This document shows positions 1-6,166 of a stretch of 6,166 nt of DNA, piece after piece (the first letter of the stretch is position 1; the number at the start of each line of letters is the position of its first letter). The notes under the pieces were generated by a model. It did no database searches. It saw only the letters and a program-made list of their open reading frames with translations, and was not told the DNA's origin. The translations under genes and the position numbers were made by a program. Source of the DNA: an uncultured Sutterella sp. (GTDB lineage Bacteria; Pseudomonadota; Gammaproteobacteria; Burkholderiales; Burkholderiaceae_F); assembly GCA_905201055.1 (NCBI GenBank), contig CAJKMT010000065.1, positions 1 through 6,166 on the forward strand, read 5' to 3'.

Positions 1-12
1 CGCCAGTCACTT

Positions 13-1824
13 TTAATGAGCTGTTCTTGCCAAGAGACCGCCGCCTGCAACCATCATCGGATCATCCGGATTAACAAGCAGAGTGCGCAATGCAGCTTCT
101 ACAACCTCGCCAAAGACAGGCGCTGCAACCACTCCCCCAACGTGACCGGAGTCTTTAGGTTCATCAATCATAACCGCCACTACAAGACGCGGCTGCGTGG
201 CAGGAGCCACGCCAACGAAAGAGGCCACGTAATCTTTCACGTATTCGCCGTTTTTAACCTTATAAACGGTACCGGTCTTACCGGCTACGGTGTATCCGGT
301 TACCTTAAGACGAGAAGCCGTACCGCCGCGATGCACTGTTGTCATCATCATGGCGCGCATCTGTCGGGCAATTTCAGGACGATAAACCTGCTCGCCAACT
401 GCCGGGTGATCCTGCTTCATCAATGTCAAAGGAATCACGTCTCCATTGCGGGCAAACACCGTGTAGGCCTGCGCGATTTGCATCAGCGAAGTTGAAAGCC
501 CGTAACCGTAAGAGATCGTCGCTTGCTCAACCGGTCCCCACGATTTTGCGGGACGCAAACGCCCGGCCACAGCCCCGGGGAATCCCACTTGCGGAGCCTG
601 TCCGAAGCCCAAGCGGCTGTAGGTTTCCCAAAGAGTTTGGGCAGGAATCTGCAGAGCAATTTTCACTGTCCCGACGTTCGACGACTTGGCAATGACCTGA
701 GAGACAGTGAGCAGACCGAAGTTTCTTGTATCACTGATCTTTCGATCCGCCACAATGATGCTGCCCGGCGAAGTTTCAATCAGACTGTCCGGACGCACAA
801 TACCCATATCCAAAGCTTTGGCTATGGCAAAAGGCTTCATAATGGAACCGGGCTCGTAGGTATCGGTCACCACACGGTTGCGGATCTTGTCAAAAGCGAA
901 AGTGCTGCGGTCGTTGGGGTCAAATCCCGGCCAACTGACCAAAGCCAAAATTTCTCCAGTAATGGAATCAGCCACCACCACTGCACCGGCCTTGGCCTGG
1001 TGTTTTTCAACCGCATTGCGCACCGCCGTATAGGCAATGTACTGAATTCTGGAGTCAATCGATAAGTGCAAATCTTTTCCCGGCACCGGCTCCTGAGTCC
1101 ACATCTCTTCGATGACGTGTCCCAAGCGGTCTCGAATCACACGACGAGCCCCGTTCTGACCGGTCAGCGTTTTGTCATTGGCCAATTCCACGCCTTCCTG
1201 ACCGTGGTCTTCGCGGTTATTAAAGCCAACGATATGAGCTGAAACTTCGCCACCGGGGTAATGACGTTTCACGTCCGGTGAAAAAGTCAGTCCATCCAAG
1301 TGCATGGCCTGCACCTGACGCACAACATCCATATCGACTTGTCGGGCCAAATTAACAAAAGCGTCCTTGCGGGCAAGGCGTTTTTGAAGAGTGTTCTCCG
1401 ACACACCGAGTAAATCGGACAGACGACTGATTTGCTGCGGTGTCGCCGTCACCAAATTTGTTGTTGCCCAAATGCTGCGTGCGGGCAGCGATGCGGCAAG
1501 CACCACACCGTTGCGATCAAAAATCTGTCCGCGTCCGGCTGCGATTTCAAGCGTTCTTGCGTACCGAACTTCACCTTGCTTTTGTAAAAACTCCGTGTTG
1601 AAGCACTGCAGATAACCGGCTCTCAAAAAACACACGACAAAAATACCCACAAGCGCCCCCAACACCATATGTGAGCGTTTTTGGGAAATTTCGAGTTCAC
1701 GCCACTCCTTATCACGTTCTTTTGAACGCTTGGGCATTCTCGGAGCGGTGTCTTCACTCCAGAACTTGTACCACCGTGTCTTTAAATAATTAAGTACTCG
1801 CGTACCGAAGGATTCTCGCATCAT
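13..1824 (-). CDS. ftsI: Peptidoglycan D,D-transpeptidase FtsI (PBP3)
   Basis: Septum-specific class B penicillin-binding protein that cross-links peptidoglycan peptides in the periplasm as part of the divisome, working with FtsW. The 603-residue product has a basic cytoplasmic N-terminus of about 50 residues and one membrane anchor near residues 52-72. The pedestal-domain signature GRGQIFDRNG follows at 97-106. The transpeptidase motifs are all present and in order: SxxK as S327-I-M-K330 (S327 is the acylated serine), SxN as S381-S-N383, and KTGT at 516-519. Length is close to the usual 570-610. The ATG overlaps the ftsL stop (ATGA, 1824-1821) and has an AAGGAG Shine-Dalgarno at 1837-1832, 7 nt upstream. 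A second ATG follows at once (1821-1819), so the start is uncertain by one codon. The stop is TAA at 15-13. Ile at the second position of SxxK is less usual than Thr or Val but keeps the catalytic residues. The identification is secure. Confidence 0.97.
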   Translation of the reverse strand: MMRESFGTRVLNYLKTRWYKFWSEDTAPRMPKRSKERDKEWRELEISQKRSHMVLGALVGIFVVCFLRAGYLQCFNTEFLQKQGEVRYARTLEIAAGRGQIFDRNGVVLAASLPARSIWATTNLVTATPQQISRLSDLLGVSENTLQKRLARKDAFVNLARQVDMDVVRQVQAMHLDGLTFSPDVKRHYPGGEVSAHIVGFNNREDHGQEGVELANDKTLTGQNGARRVIRDRLGHVIEEMWTQEPVPGKDLHLSIDSRIQYIAYTAVRNAVEKHQAKAGAVVVADSITGEILALVSWPGFDPNDRSTFAFDKIRNRVVTDTYEPGSIMKPFAIAKALDMGIVRPDSLIETSPGSIIVADRKISDTRNFGLLTVSQVIAKSSNVGTVKIALQIPAQTLWETYSRLGFGQAPQVGFPGAVAGRLRPAKSWGPVEQATISYGYGLSTSLMQIAQAYTVFARNGDVIPLTLMKQDHPAVGEQVYRPEIARQMRAMMMTTVHRGGTASRLKVTGYTVAGKTGTVYKVKNGEYVKDYVASFVGVAPATQPRLVVAVMIDEPKDSGHVGGVVAAPVFGEVVEAALRTLLVNPDDPMMVAGGGLLARTAH

Positions 1825-2165
1825 GACGCATCTCCTTCTTTACGCGTGACAAATCGCGGCACGGGCTTGGGCTGCAAAATGACAGTATTTTCGTTGCGCG
1901 CAGGCTCCAGTCCCATTTCTCGGGCACCTGAAGCGATATAGCCCGGAAGTGTGACTTTAGCCAATTCAATATTGATTTCCCGCTGCTCATCAAGAAGGCG
2001 GCGCGACAGTTCCTGCTCTTGTTCAATTTCGGATATCAGAGCACGAACTTTGTACTGGTTATTAACAATTAAGAGCGCCACCCAAACTACCGTCAGCAGC
2101 AGTAAAACGATGGAGATCATCTGCCATTTTTGACGCACCCAATTGAGAAAGCCGAAACGAATCAT
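1821..2165 (-). CDS. ftsL: Cell division protein FtsL
   Basis: Small bitopic division protein that, in the known family, forms a complex with FtsB and FtsQ and activates FtsWI. The 114-residue product has a short cytoplasmic tail, one hydrophobic helix at about 16-35, and then a charged heptad-like stretch (about 36-72) suited to a coiled coil. A more conserved C-terminal segment follows (LAKVTLPGYIASGAREMGLE, 69-88). FtsL diverges strongly in sequence, so the call rests on size, topology and position between rsmH and ftsI. The start ATG overlaps the rsmH stop (ATGA, 2165-2162) and is preceded by AGGGAGG at 2177-2171, 5 nt away. The stop overlaps the ftsI start. Both overlaps suggest translational coupling. 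Confidence is high from context and topology together. Confidence 0.92.
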   Translation of the reverse strand: MIRFGFLNWVRQKWQMISIVLLLLTVVWVALLIVNNQYKVRALISEIEQEQELSRRLLDEQREINIELAKVTLPGYIASGAREMGLEPARNENTVILQPKPVPRFVTRKEGDAS

Positions 2166-3112
2166 GCCGGCCTCCCTGAGCGGGTACGTGTAGCCACTCT
2201 CAAAATAGCGCTTCGTGCCCTCGGATTACTTGCGCACTCCTGAGCAGTAGGCAAAATACGTTTGACTTCAATGAGCTGCGGCGCCGGCAATTCACTTGTA
2301 CGCAGAGGCAGTCGTGAATCAACAGACTTCTCCGGATGTGCCTTCTCGTCGAAAAAGCGCTTAACGATGCGATCTTCCAAAGAATGGAAGGTGATCACCG
2401 CAATCCTGCCGCCGTCTTCAACCAGATCCATTGATGCTTCCAGAGCCAATGACAGCTCATCCAATTCGCTGTTGATGTGAATACGGATGGCCTGGAAAGT
2501 TCTCGTCGCGGGATTTTGCGTGGGGTCCTTTTTGTTGGCGGGCACAACCTGTGCCACCAGTTTCGCAAGCTGCTGAGTACTGGTAAGAGGAGTTTCTTCG
2601 CGCGACTGAACAATGGCCTTGGCAATTTTTTTGGCAAAACGCTCCTCACCCAACGTATGAATAACGCGGGCAATCTCATTTTCCGGAGCGCTTGCCAGCC
2701 ACTGAGCAGCAGTCACTCCGACGGTAGTATCCATGCGCATATCGAGCGGACCATCCATACGGAAAGAAAACCCTCTCGAGGCGTCATCAATCTGAGGACT
2801 GGAGACACCGATATCCATGAACACGCCGGTGACTTTTTCAATTCCCCTTAAAGCCAACTCTTCTTTCATGCGCGAAAAAGGAGCATGAATGATCGAAAAT
2901 CTGGAATCTGTAATTTCTTTTGCTGATTCAATAGCTTGCGGGTCTCTATCAAAAGCAATGAGCCTGCCTTGCGCAGACAAAAGCGACAAAATTCGACGCG
3001 AATGCCCTCCTCGGCCGAACGTTGCATCAACGTACGTACCGTTCGGATCCGTTACCACTAAGGGTGGCGCCACCTCTGCCATAACGGAGAGGTGCACGAA
3101 GCTCGATTGCAT
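2162..3112 (-). CDS. rsmH: 16S rRNA (cytosine(1402)-N4)-methyltransferase RsmH
   Basis: S-adenosylmethionine-dependent enzyme (formerly MraW) that methylates N4 of C1402 in 16S rRNA, in the decoding centre of the small subunit. The 316-residue product has the usual length. Visible motifs are the SAM-binding loop DATFGRGGHS (29-38), the acidic DRDP (55-58), DIGVSSPQID (100-109), RGFSFRMDGPLDMRMD (113-128), the helical-insert-side segment ATRTFQAIRIHIN (202-214), and FHSLEDRIVK (242-251). The C-terminus has NPRARSAILRV (297-307). The start at 3112 gives the family's normal N-terminus (VHLSVMAEV before the SAM loop). It is preceded by GGAGAGGG overlapping the mraZ stop codon, so translation is probably coupled to mraZ. 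Only 10 nt separate it from mraZ, and it shares an ATGA overlap with ftsL. Nothing is missing or broken. Confidence 0.98.
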   Translation of the reverse strand: MQSSFVHLSVMAEVAPPLVVTDPNGTYVDATFGRGGHSRRILSLLSAQGRLIAFDRDPQAIESAKEITDSRFSIIHAPFSRMKEELALRGIEKVTGVFMDIGVSSPQIDDASRGFSFRMDGPLDMRMDTTVGVTAAQWLASAPENEIARVIHTLGEERFAKKIAKAIVQSREETPLTSTQQLAKLVAQVVPANKKDPTQNPATRTFQAIRIHINSELDELSLALEASMDLVEDGGRIAVITFHSLEDRIVKRFFDEKAHPEKSVDSRLPLRTSELPAPQLIEVKRILPTAQECASNPRARSAILRVATRTRSGRPA

Positions 3113-3122
3113 TCACCCTCTC

Positions 3123-3551
3123 CTACAGCACTAAATCAAACACGTCAGGCGGCAATCCCTTCTTGAGTTCATCATTTTCAAACTGCATGTACTTCGCCTG
3201 ATCCCACAATTCAAAGCGATTTCCTAACCCGATCAGTGTCACCTCTCGGCGCAAGCCGCACAGACTGCGCAAATCCCCCGGAATCAACAATCTGCCTGAG
3301 CCATCGGCGCTCACATCACAGGCACTGCCAAGCATGACGCGCTGCAGGGTGCGGGCAGAATAGGGCAATGAGGCCAATTTCGCTCTTGTCTGAATCCAAA
3401 CCGATCGGGGATAAATCAGCACGCATCCATCCGGATGGCGAGTCAATGTCACCTCTCCCTGACTGGGTACAAGAAGGCTCTCCCGATACTTTGAAGGTAG
3501 CGAGAGACGGCCTTTTGCATCGAGCACCAGTAGCGAAGTGCCTTGAAACAT
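3123..3551 (-). CDS. mraZ: Transcriptional regulator MraZ
   Basis: First gene of the dcw operon. MraZ proteins are ring-forming DNA-binding proteins of the AbrB/SpoVT superfamily, and in E. coli MraZ represses its own operon. The 142-residue product shows the two tandem MraZ half-domains: DAKGRLSLPSKYR at 11-23 and DVSADGSGRLLIPGDLR at 79-95. The second is followed by the family's GNRFELWD signature at 110-117. Length is slightly below the roughly 150 residues of E. coli MraZ. The ATG at 3551 is chosen because it gives the canonical MFQGTSLLVLDAKGR-type N-terminus. Its Shine-Dalgarno (GGTGG at 3560-3556, about 4 nt away) is weak. About 50-80 bp upstream of this start lie the phased GTG-type repeats that look like its own operator, which supports autoregulation here (inference). 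Confidence 0.97.
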   Translation of the reverse strand: MFQGTSLLVLDAKGRLSLPSKYRESLLVPSQGEVTLTRHPDGCVLIYPRSVWIQTRAKLASLPYSARTLQRVMLGSACDVSADGSGRLLIPGDLRSLCGLRREVTLIGLGNRFELWDQAKYMQFENDELKKGLPPDVFDLVL

Positions 3552-3595
3552 TAGTCCACCCGAAGAATTGCTATAGATATGAAAAAGCCGTTTGT

Positions 3596-3631
3596 GTCAC
3601 TTTTATGGCACAAACCTCCACTTTTTCCCAC
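3596..3631 (-). promoter_or_regulatory. Putative MraZ-box operator array (phased GTGGN repeats)
   Basis: On the minus strand the pentamers GTGGG (3631-3627), GTGGA (3621-3617) and GTGCC (3611-3607) are spaced exactly 10 bp apart with 5-nt spacers. A fourth, GTGAC (3600-3596), follows at an 11-bp step. The first two repeats share the longer core AAGTGG, and the third and fourth are degenerate. E. coli MraZ is reported to bind TGGGN direct repeats with 5-nt spacers, so spacing and core both fit. The array lies between the candidate -10 of the mraZ promoter and the mraZ start, where bound MraZ could block transcription. Binding itself is inferred. Confidence 0.75.
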
Positions 3632-3645
3632 TTTCTTACACGGAA

Positions 3646-3673
3646 ATTTAAAAGGATCAGCTGACTAAGTCAA
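3646..3673 (-). promoter_or_regulatory. Candidate sigma-70 promoter of the dcw operon (PmraZ)
   Basis: On the minus strand, TTGACT (3673-3668, five of six consensus bases for -35) is followed after 16 bp by TTAAAT (3651-3646, four of six for -10). Transcription would start near 3639, giving a leader of about 88 nt that contains the whole MraZ-box array. The AT-rich leader and the strong -35 favour this choice. An alternative -35-like GTGACA inside the fourth repeat (about 3600-3595) lacks a well-spaced -10. The position is a prediction from consensus only. Confidence 0.5.
3662..3672. repeat. Short palindrome TGACTAAGTCA over the -35 of PmraZ
   Basis: TGACT/A/AGTCA is a perfect inverted repeat of two 5-bp arms around one central base. 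It covers most of the candidate mraZ -35 and adjoins a second small palindrome TCAGCTGA (3657-3664). It could be an operator for a dimeric regulator, but palindromes this short occur by chance. No function is claimed. Confidence 0.35.
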
Positions 3674-3848
3674 GGAATATCCAATATTTTTTTCGGATTT
3701 CTTTGCCTAAAGATGAAGTGCCACAGGATATTGTTATTCTCAGGATAAAAACAACTATTTGAAACAAACTTAAAGAAGTGCTTGAGAAGGAAACCTCAAA
3801 CCGTAACGTGGCGCCGCACATTTGGCAAAAAGTACAAATTAGCGGGGG

Positions 3849-3877
3849 TTAATTTTTCGGCGGTGCATCTGTATGAT
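3849..3877 (+). promoter_or_regulatory. Candidate promoter for the CoA ligase gene
   Basis: TATGAT (3872-3877) matches the sigma-70 -10 at five of six positions. The hexamer 17 bp upstream, TTAATT (3849-3854), matches the -35 at only three. Transcription would start near 3884 and give a leader of about 36 nt. The weak -35 could mean that an activator is used, or that the true promoter is elsewhere in 3690-3850, where I saw no better pair. A start here would put the in-frame codons before 3884 outside the transcript, in agreement with translation beginning at 3920. Confidence 0.35.
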
Positions 3878-3907
3878 AAGAGCAGATTTTTTGCGCTTTT
3901 GCTTTCT

Positions 3908-3913
3908 AAAGGA
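3908..3913 (+). promoter_or_regulatory. Ribosome binding site that sets the CoA ligase start
   Basis: AAAGGA lies 6 nt before the ATG at 3920. The reading frame stays open upstream to a TTG at 3782, but that codon has no comparable site at proper spacing and would add 46 residues unlike the family's N-terminus. This site therefore decides for 3920. Confidence 0.75.
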
Positions 3914-3919
3914 TTTGAC

Positions 3920-6034
3920 ATGCAAAACCTCGATAAGATCATGAAACCGCGCGCCATTGCAGTAATCGGCGCTTCCACTAAAGCTCATACCATCGGCTCT
4001 GACATCATGAAAAGACTTCAGGAGTATGGCTTTAAAGGCAACATCTATCCCGTCAACCCTAAAGGCGGAATCATCGAGGGACTGCAAGCTTATCCGACCG
4101 TTTTAGACGTGCCCGGTGAAGTTGATTTGGCTATCGTTGTGGTTAATGCAAAATTTGTCCTCTCCACAATTGATCAGTGCCATCAAAAAGGCGTCGGCGG
4201 ATTGTGCGTGATCAGCGCAGGCTTCAAAGAAACCGGTAAAGAAGGGGCCGAATTGGAAAAAGCGCTCCTGGAAAAAGTTCGTGCTTATGGAATGCGCTGC
4301 GTGGGTCCCAATTGCCTTGGCGTTGTCAATACACACCCCGATATTCGCATGGACGGCTGCTTTGCCGAAAGCCTGCCCGAGCGCGGCGGTATCGGTTTTG
4401 TGTCGCAGTCCGGTGCCTTGGGCGGTGGCATTCTCAACATTTTGAAAGACCTCAATTTGGGATTCGCACAATTTATTTCCATCGGCAACCAAGCCGATGT
4501 CAATGCGGAAACCGCTATTGAATATTGGGAAAATGAAGACGATGTGAAGCAAATTTTGCTTTACATGGAATCTGTTCAAAATCCTGCCAATTTCAGAAAA
4601 TTGGCCACTCGTGTTTCAAAGAAAAAACCGATCCTGGCTTTAAAAGCCGGGCGCAGCGCCGCAGGTGCCAGCGCAGCCTCCTCTCACACGGGATCACTGG
4701 CGGGTGCCGACAAAGCCGCTCACGCCCTTCTCACCCAATCGGGCGTGATTCGTGAATATTCACTTGAAAACCTATTTGCCACCGCCAAGGTTTTTGCCAA
4801 CTGCCCGATTCCCAAAGGTGACCGCGTAGCCATCATCACCAATTCGGGTGGTCCCGGCATTATGGCAACTGACGCCGTGTGTGAATACGGTATGAAAATG
4901 GCTCCGCTCACAGAGCAAACCAAAGAAACGCTTCGCTCTTTCCTACCGGCTGCCGCTTCTGTGAAAAACCCGGTCGACATGATCGCCTCTGCACCGATCG
5001 AACACTACAAGCAAACGCTTGAAACGGTGCTTGCCGATGAAAACGTCGACATGGTCATTGTGATTTATTTACCCTTCTTGGGATTAAAAGACATCGACGT
5101 AGCCCGCGCTGTCATGGAGATCAAGGCAAAACACCCCGAAAAACCCATTGTCGGCGTGTTCATGACTAAGAGTGAATTCTTCTCTCAATTGTCTGATATG
5201 CAGGTTAACGTCCCCTTCTTCATGTATGCCGAGCAGGCTGCCGACGGGCTTAACCGCCTCAATCAGCAGCGTATTTGGATTGAAAAACCGGTAGGCGACT
5301 GCCCTGTGTTCTCCGTTGACCGACAGAAAGCACAAGATATCATTATGCAAAGCGCCTCACAAGGTCGAGAACAGTTAACCACGCGAGAAAGTATTGACGT
5401 GCTTGAAGCCTACGGTATCCGCGTCTGCCGGTCCGGCTTCGCCGTCGATGAAGAGCAGGCTGTGGACATCGCCGACAAGGTGGGCTATCCGGTTGTCATG
5501 AAGATGACTTCAAAAACAACCTCTCACAAAACCGACGTGGGCGGCGTGCGAGTCAATATTCAAAGTGCTGACGAATTGCGGGCGCAATACCGGGATCTGA
5601 TCGCCAAACTTAAAGAAAAGAATCTGTTGGACGGTCTCGAAGGCGTGATCATTCAGGAAATGGTCAAGGGTTCCCGTGAAATGGTTTGCGGCGTGGCTAC
5701 CGATCCTCAATACGGTCATATGGTCATGTTCGGATTGGGCGGTGTTTTCATTGAAGTCATGAAAGATGTGACTTTCAGAATGGCGCCGCTCACGACAACA
5801 GACGCCGATGAAATGATCAAGGGTGTGAAAGCGTACAAACTTTTGCAGGGCGCCCGTGGCACGACTCCCGCTCAAATGGATCAGCTTCGTGAATGCCAGC
5901 TGAGAATATCTCAGCTGGTCTCTGACTTCCCGGCAATCACGGAACTGGACATCAATCCGCTCATCATCAGCGAAAAGAACGGCGAGGGGATCGCTGTTGA
6001 CGGTCGCATAAAAGTCGACTTAAGCAAGCTCTAA
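3920..6034 (+). CDS. ADP-forming acetate--CoA ligase family protein (fused alpha-beta acyl-CoA synthetase)
   Basis: Enzyme of the NDP-forming acyl-CoA synthetase superfamily. Members interconvert acyl-CoA + ADP + phosphate with acid + CoA + ATP through a phosphohistidine. The 704 residues run as a Rossmann CoA-binding domain (about 5-130, with AVIGAS at 14-19 and CVGPNCLGVVN at 127-137), succinyl-CoA-synthetase-like domains (about 150-460), and a C-terminal ATP-grasp domain (about 480-704). GFVSQSGALGGG (159-170) is the ligase-CoA signature. SSHTGSLAG (254-262) contains H256, the expected phosphorylated histidine. SHKTDVGGV (535-543) holds H536, the second conserved histidine of the beta part. 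ELDINPL (675-681) is typical near the C-terminus. No GNAT acetyltransferase domain is fused, so it is not a Pat-type lysine acetyltransferase. Acetate is the default substrate, but sequence alone cannot exclude propionate or longer or aromatic acids. It stands alone, divergent from mraZ, and ends before a strong terminator. Confidence 0.92.
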   Translation: MQNLDKIMKPRAIAVIGASTKAHTIGSDIMKRLQEYGFKGNIYPVNPKGGIIEGLQAYPTVLDVPGEVDLAIVVVNAKFVLSTIDQCHQKGVGGLCVISAGFKETGKEGAELEKALLEKVRAYGMRCVGPNCLGVVNTHPDIRMDGCFAESLPERGGIGFVSQSGALGGGILNILKDLNLGFAQFISIGNQADVNAETAIEYWENEDDVKQILLYMESVQNPANFRKLATRVSKKKPILALKAGRSAAGASAASSHTGSLAGADKAAHALLTQSGVIREYSLENLFATAKVFANCPIPKGDRVAIITNSGGPGIMATDAVCEYGMKMAPLTEQTKETLRSFLPAAASVKNPVDMIASAPIEHYKQTLETVLADENVDMVIVIYLPFLGLKDIDVARAVMEIKAKHPEKPIVGVFMTKSEFFSQLSDMQVNVPFFMYAEQAADGLNRLNQQRIWIEKPVGDCPVFSVDRQKAQDIIMQSASQGREQLTTRESIDVLEAYGIRVCRSGFAVDEEQAVDIADKVGYPVVMKMTSKTTSHKTDVGGVRVNIQSADELRAQYRDLIAKLKEKNLLDGLEGVIIQEMVKGSREMVCGVATDPQYGHMVMFGLGGVFIEVMKDVTFRMAPLTTTDADEMIKGVKAYKLLQGARGTTPAQMDQLRECQLRISQLVSDFPAITELDINPLIISEKNGEGIAVDGRIKVDLSKL

Positions 6035-6044
6035 AGCCATAGAG

Positions 6045-6086
6045 AAGAAAGCGCCGAGAGTTAAATCAAGGCGCTTTCTTTTTATT
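6045..6086 (+). terminator. Rho-independent terminator after the CoA ligase gene
   Basis: AAGAAAGCGCC (6045-6055) pairs perfectly with GGCGCTTTCTT (6070-6080) across a 14-nt loop. The T-rich tract TTTATT follows directly, and the right arm itself ends in T's. It starts 11 bp after the stop codon. Read on the minus strand, the same stem is followed by TTCTCTAT, so it may also stop transcripts entering from the mobile element at the right edge. Confidence 0.9.
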
Positions 6087-6111
6087 GTGACCGCTACTGC
6101 TAGCAGTTTTT

Positions 6112-6166
6112 TTGACGTCCTCCCCGCCCTGAAGGACGGGGATTCCTTTGGAAGCCTTCGAAAAGA
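6112..6166 (-). mobile_element. Right end of an IS200/IS605-family (IS1341/TnpB-type) element, partial
   Basis: Read on the minus strand, the block GGAATCCCCGTCC...GGGCGGGGAGGACGTCAA has the recurrent form of the right end of IS200/IS605-family elements that carry tnpB. A GC-rich imperfect hairpin lies just before a terminal TCAA, here 6115-6112. This orientation puts the body of the element, and any tnpB, to the right of the window. In this family the right end also forms the 3' part of the omega-RNA used by TnpB, with guide sequence taken from the flank beyond the boundary. Two minus-strand frames are open here, but I call no coding end because tnpB usually stops before this hairpin. A solitary end or a non-autonomous derivative is also possible. 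The family call comes from recognition, not a search. Confidence 0.6.
6121..6142 (-). repeat. Imperfect hairpin of the IS end (omega-RNA-scaffold-like)
   Basis: On the plus strand, TCCCCG (6121-6126) pairs with CGGGGA (6137-6142). A C/A mismatch (6127/6136) follows, then CC/GG (6128-6129/6134-6135) closing a TGAA loop (6130-6133). An imperfect subterminal hairpin with a bulge or mismatch is what TnpA recognises in single-stranded form in IS200/IS605 elements, and the same sequence forms a stem of the omega-RNA in TnpB systems. The structure is plainly visible, but its role is inferred from family knowledge. Confidence 0.7.

Noticed and set aside
1..12. Possible start of the next dcw gene (murE) as GTG at 10-8 on the minus strand
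   Set aside because: Only three codons would be visible and no clear Shine-Dalgarno precedes the GTG, so a murE start is expected from gene order but not supported by this sequence.
16..1065. Long plus-strand open frames opposite ftsI (16-495, 339-695, 523-1065)
   Set aside because: They lie antisense to a complete FtsI with all catalytic motifs, show no recognisable domain and have low-complexity His/Arg/Asn-rich composition typical of antisense shadows.
3676..3696. Small AT hairpin followed by T's in the intergenic region, terminator-like
   Set aside because: The stem is only five A/T pairs with a 3-nt loop, too weak for an intrinsic terminator, and no plus-strand gene ends before it.
3782..3919. 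46-codon in-frame upstream extension of the CoA ligase from a TTG
   Set aside because: It lacks a good Shine-Dalgarno and is basic and unlike the family N-terminus. The ATG at 3920 has AAAGGA at 6 nt and begins right before the conserved IAVIGAS region.
4103..4579. Minus-strand open frame of 158 codons inside the CoA ligase gene
   Set aside because: It is antisense to conserved CoA-binding and ligase motifs, with no domain seen and no plausible separate expression signals.
6066..6166. Minus-strand open frame through the IS end, read as a TnpB C-terminus
   Set aside because: The frame stays open to a TGA at 6068-6066, but it crosses the hairpin, the element boundary and the ligase terminator, so it is more likely non-coding. 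No TnpB motif is visible in so short a piece.

Overview
The window looks like ordinary chromosome from a Gram-negative bacterium, most likely a betaproteobacterium. A Burkholderiales or Sutterellaceae-like host is a guess from protein style and moderate base composition, not a measured placement. The left 3.55 kb is the start of a division and cell-wall (dcw) cluster read on the minus strand: mraZ, rsmH, ftsL, ftsI. The genes are packed as one transcription unit. There is a 10-nt gap between mraZ and rsmH, and 4-nt ATGA stop/start overlaps at rsmH/ftsL and ftsL/ftsI. ftsI ends 12 nt from the left edge, so the expected next gene (murE in most dcw clusters) lies outside the window.

The 368-bp region 3552-3919 separates the divergent dcw operon from a plus-strand gene. 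It holds a candidate sigma-70 promoter for mraZ, with a palindrome over its -35. Downstream of that promoter is a phased set of GTGGN-type direct repeats that fit MraZ operator boxes. It also holds a weaker candidate promoter and a good ribosome binding site for the plus-strand gene.

That gene (3920-6034) encodes a 704-residue fused alpha-beta acyl-CoA synthetase of the ADP-forming acetate--CoA ligase family. It carries both conserved histidine loops and is followed by a strong intrinsic terminator (6045-6086). The last ~55 bp carry the imperfect hairpin typical of the right end of IS200/IS605 (IS1341-type, TnpB-bearing) elements. It is oriented so that the element body lies to the right of the window, and the boundary motif TCAA (minus strand) falls at about 6112-6115.

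Together, MraZ probably autoregulates the operon and RsmH modifies the ribosomal decoding site. FtsL and FtsI are membrane components of the septal peptidoglycan machinery. The CoA ligase is metabolically unrelated and is transcribed away from the cluster. I found no convincing undescribed system. The most useful observations are the MraZ box array and the transposon end with its possible guide-RNA scaffold.
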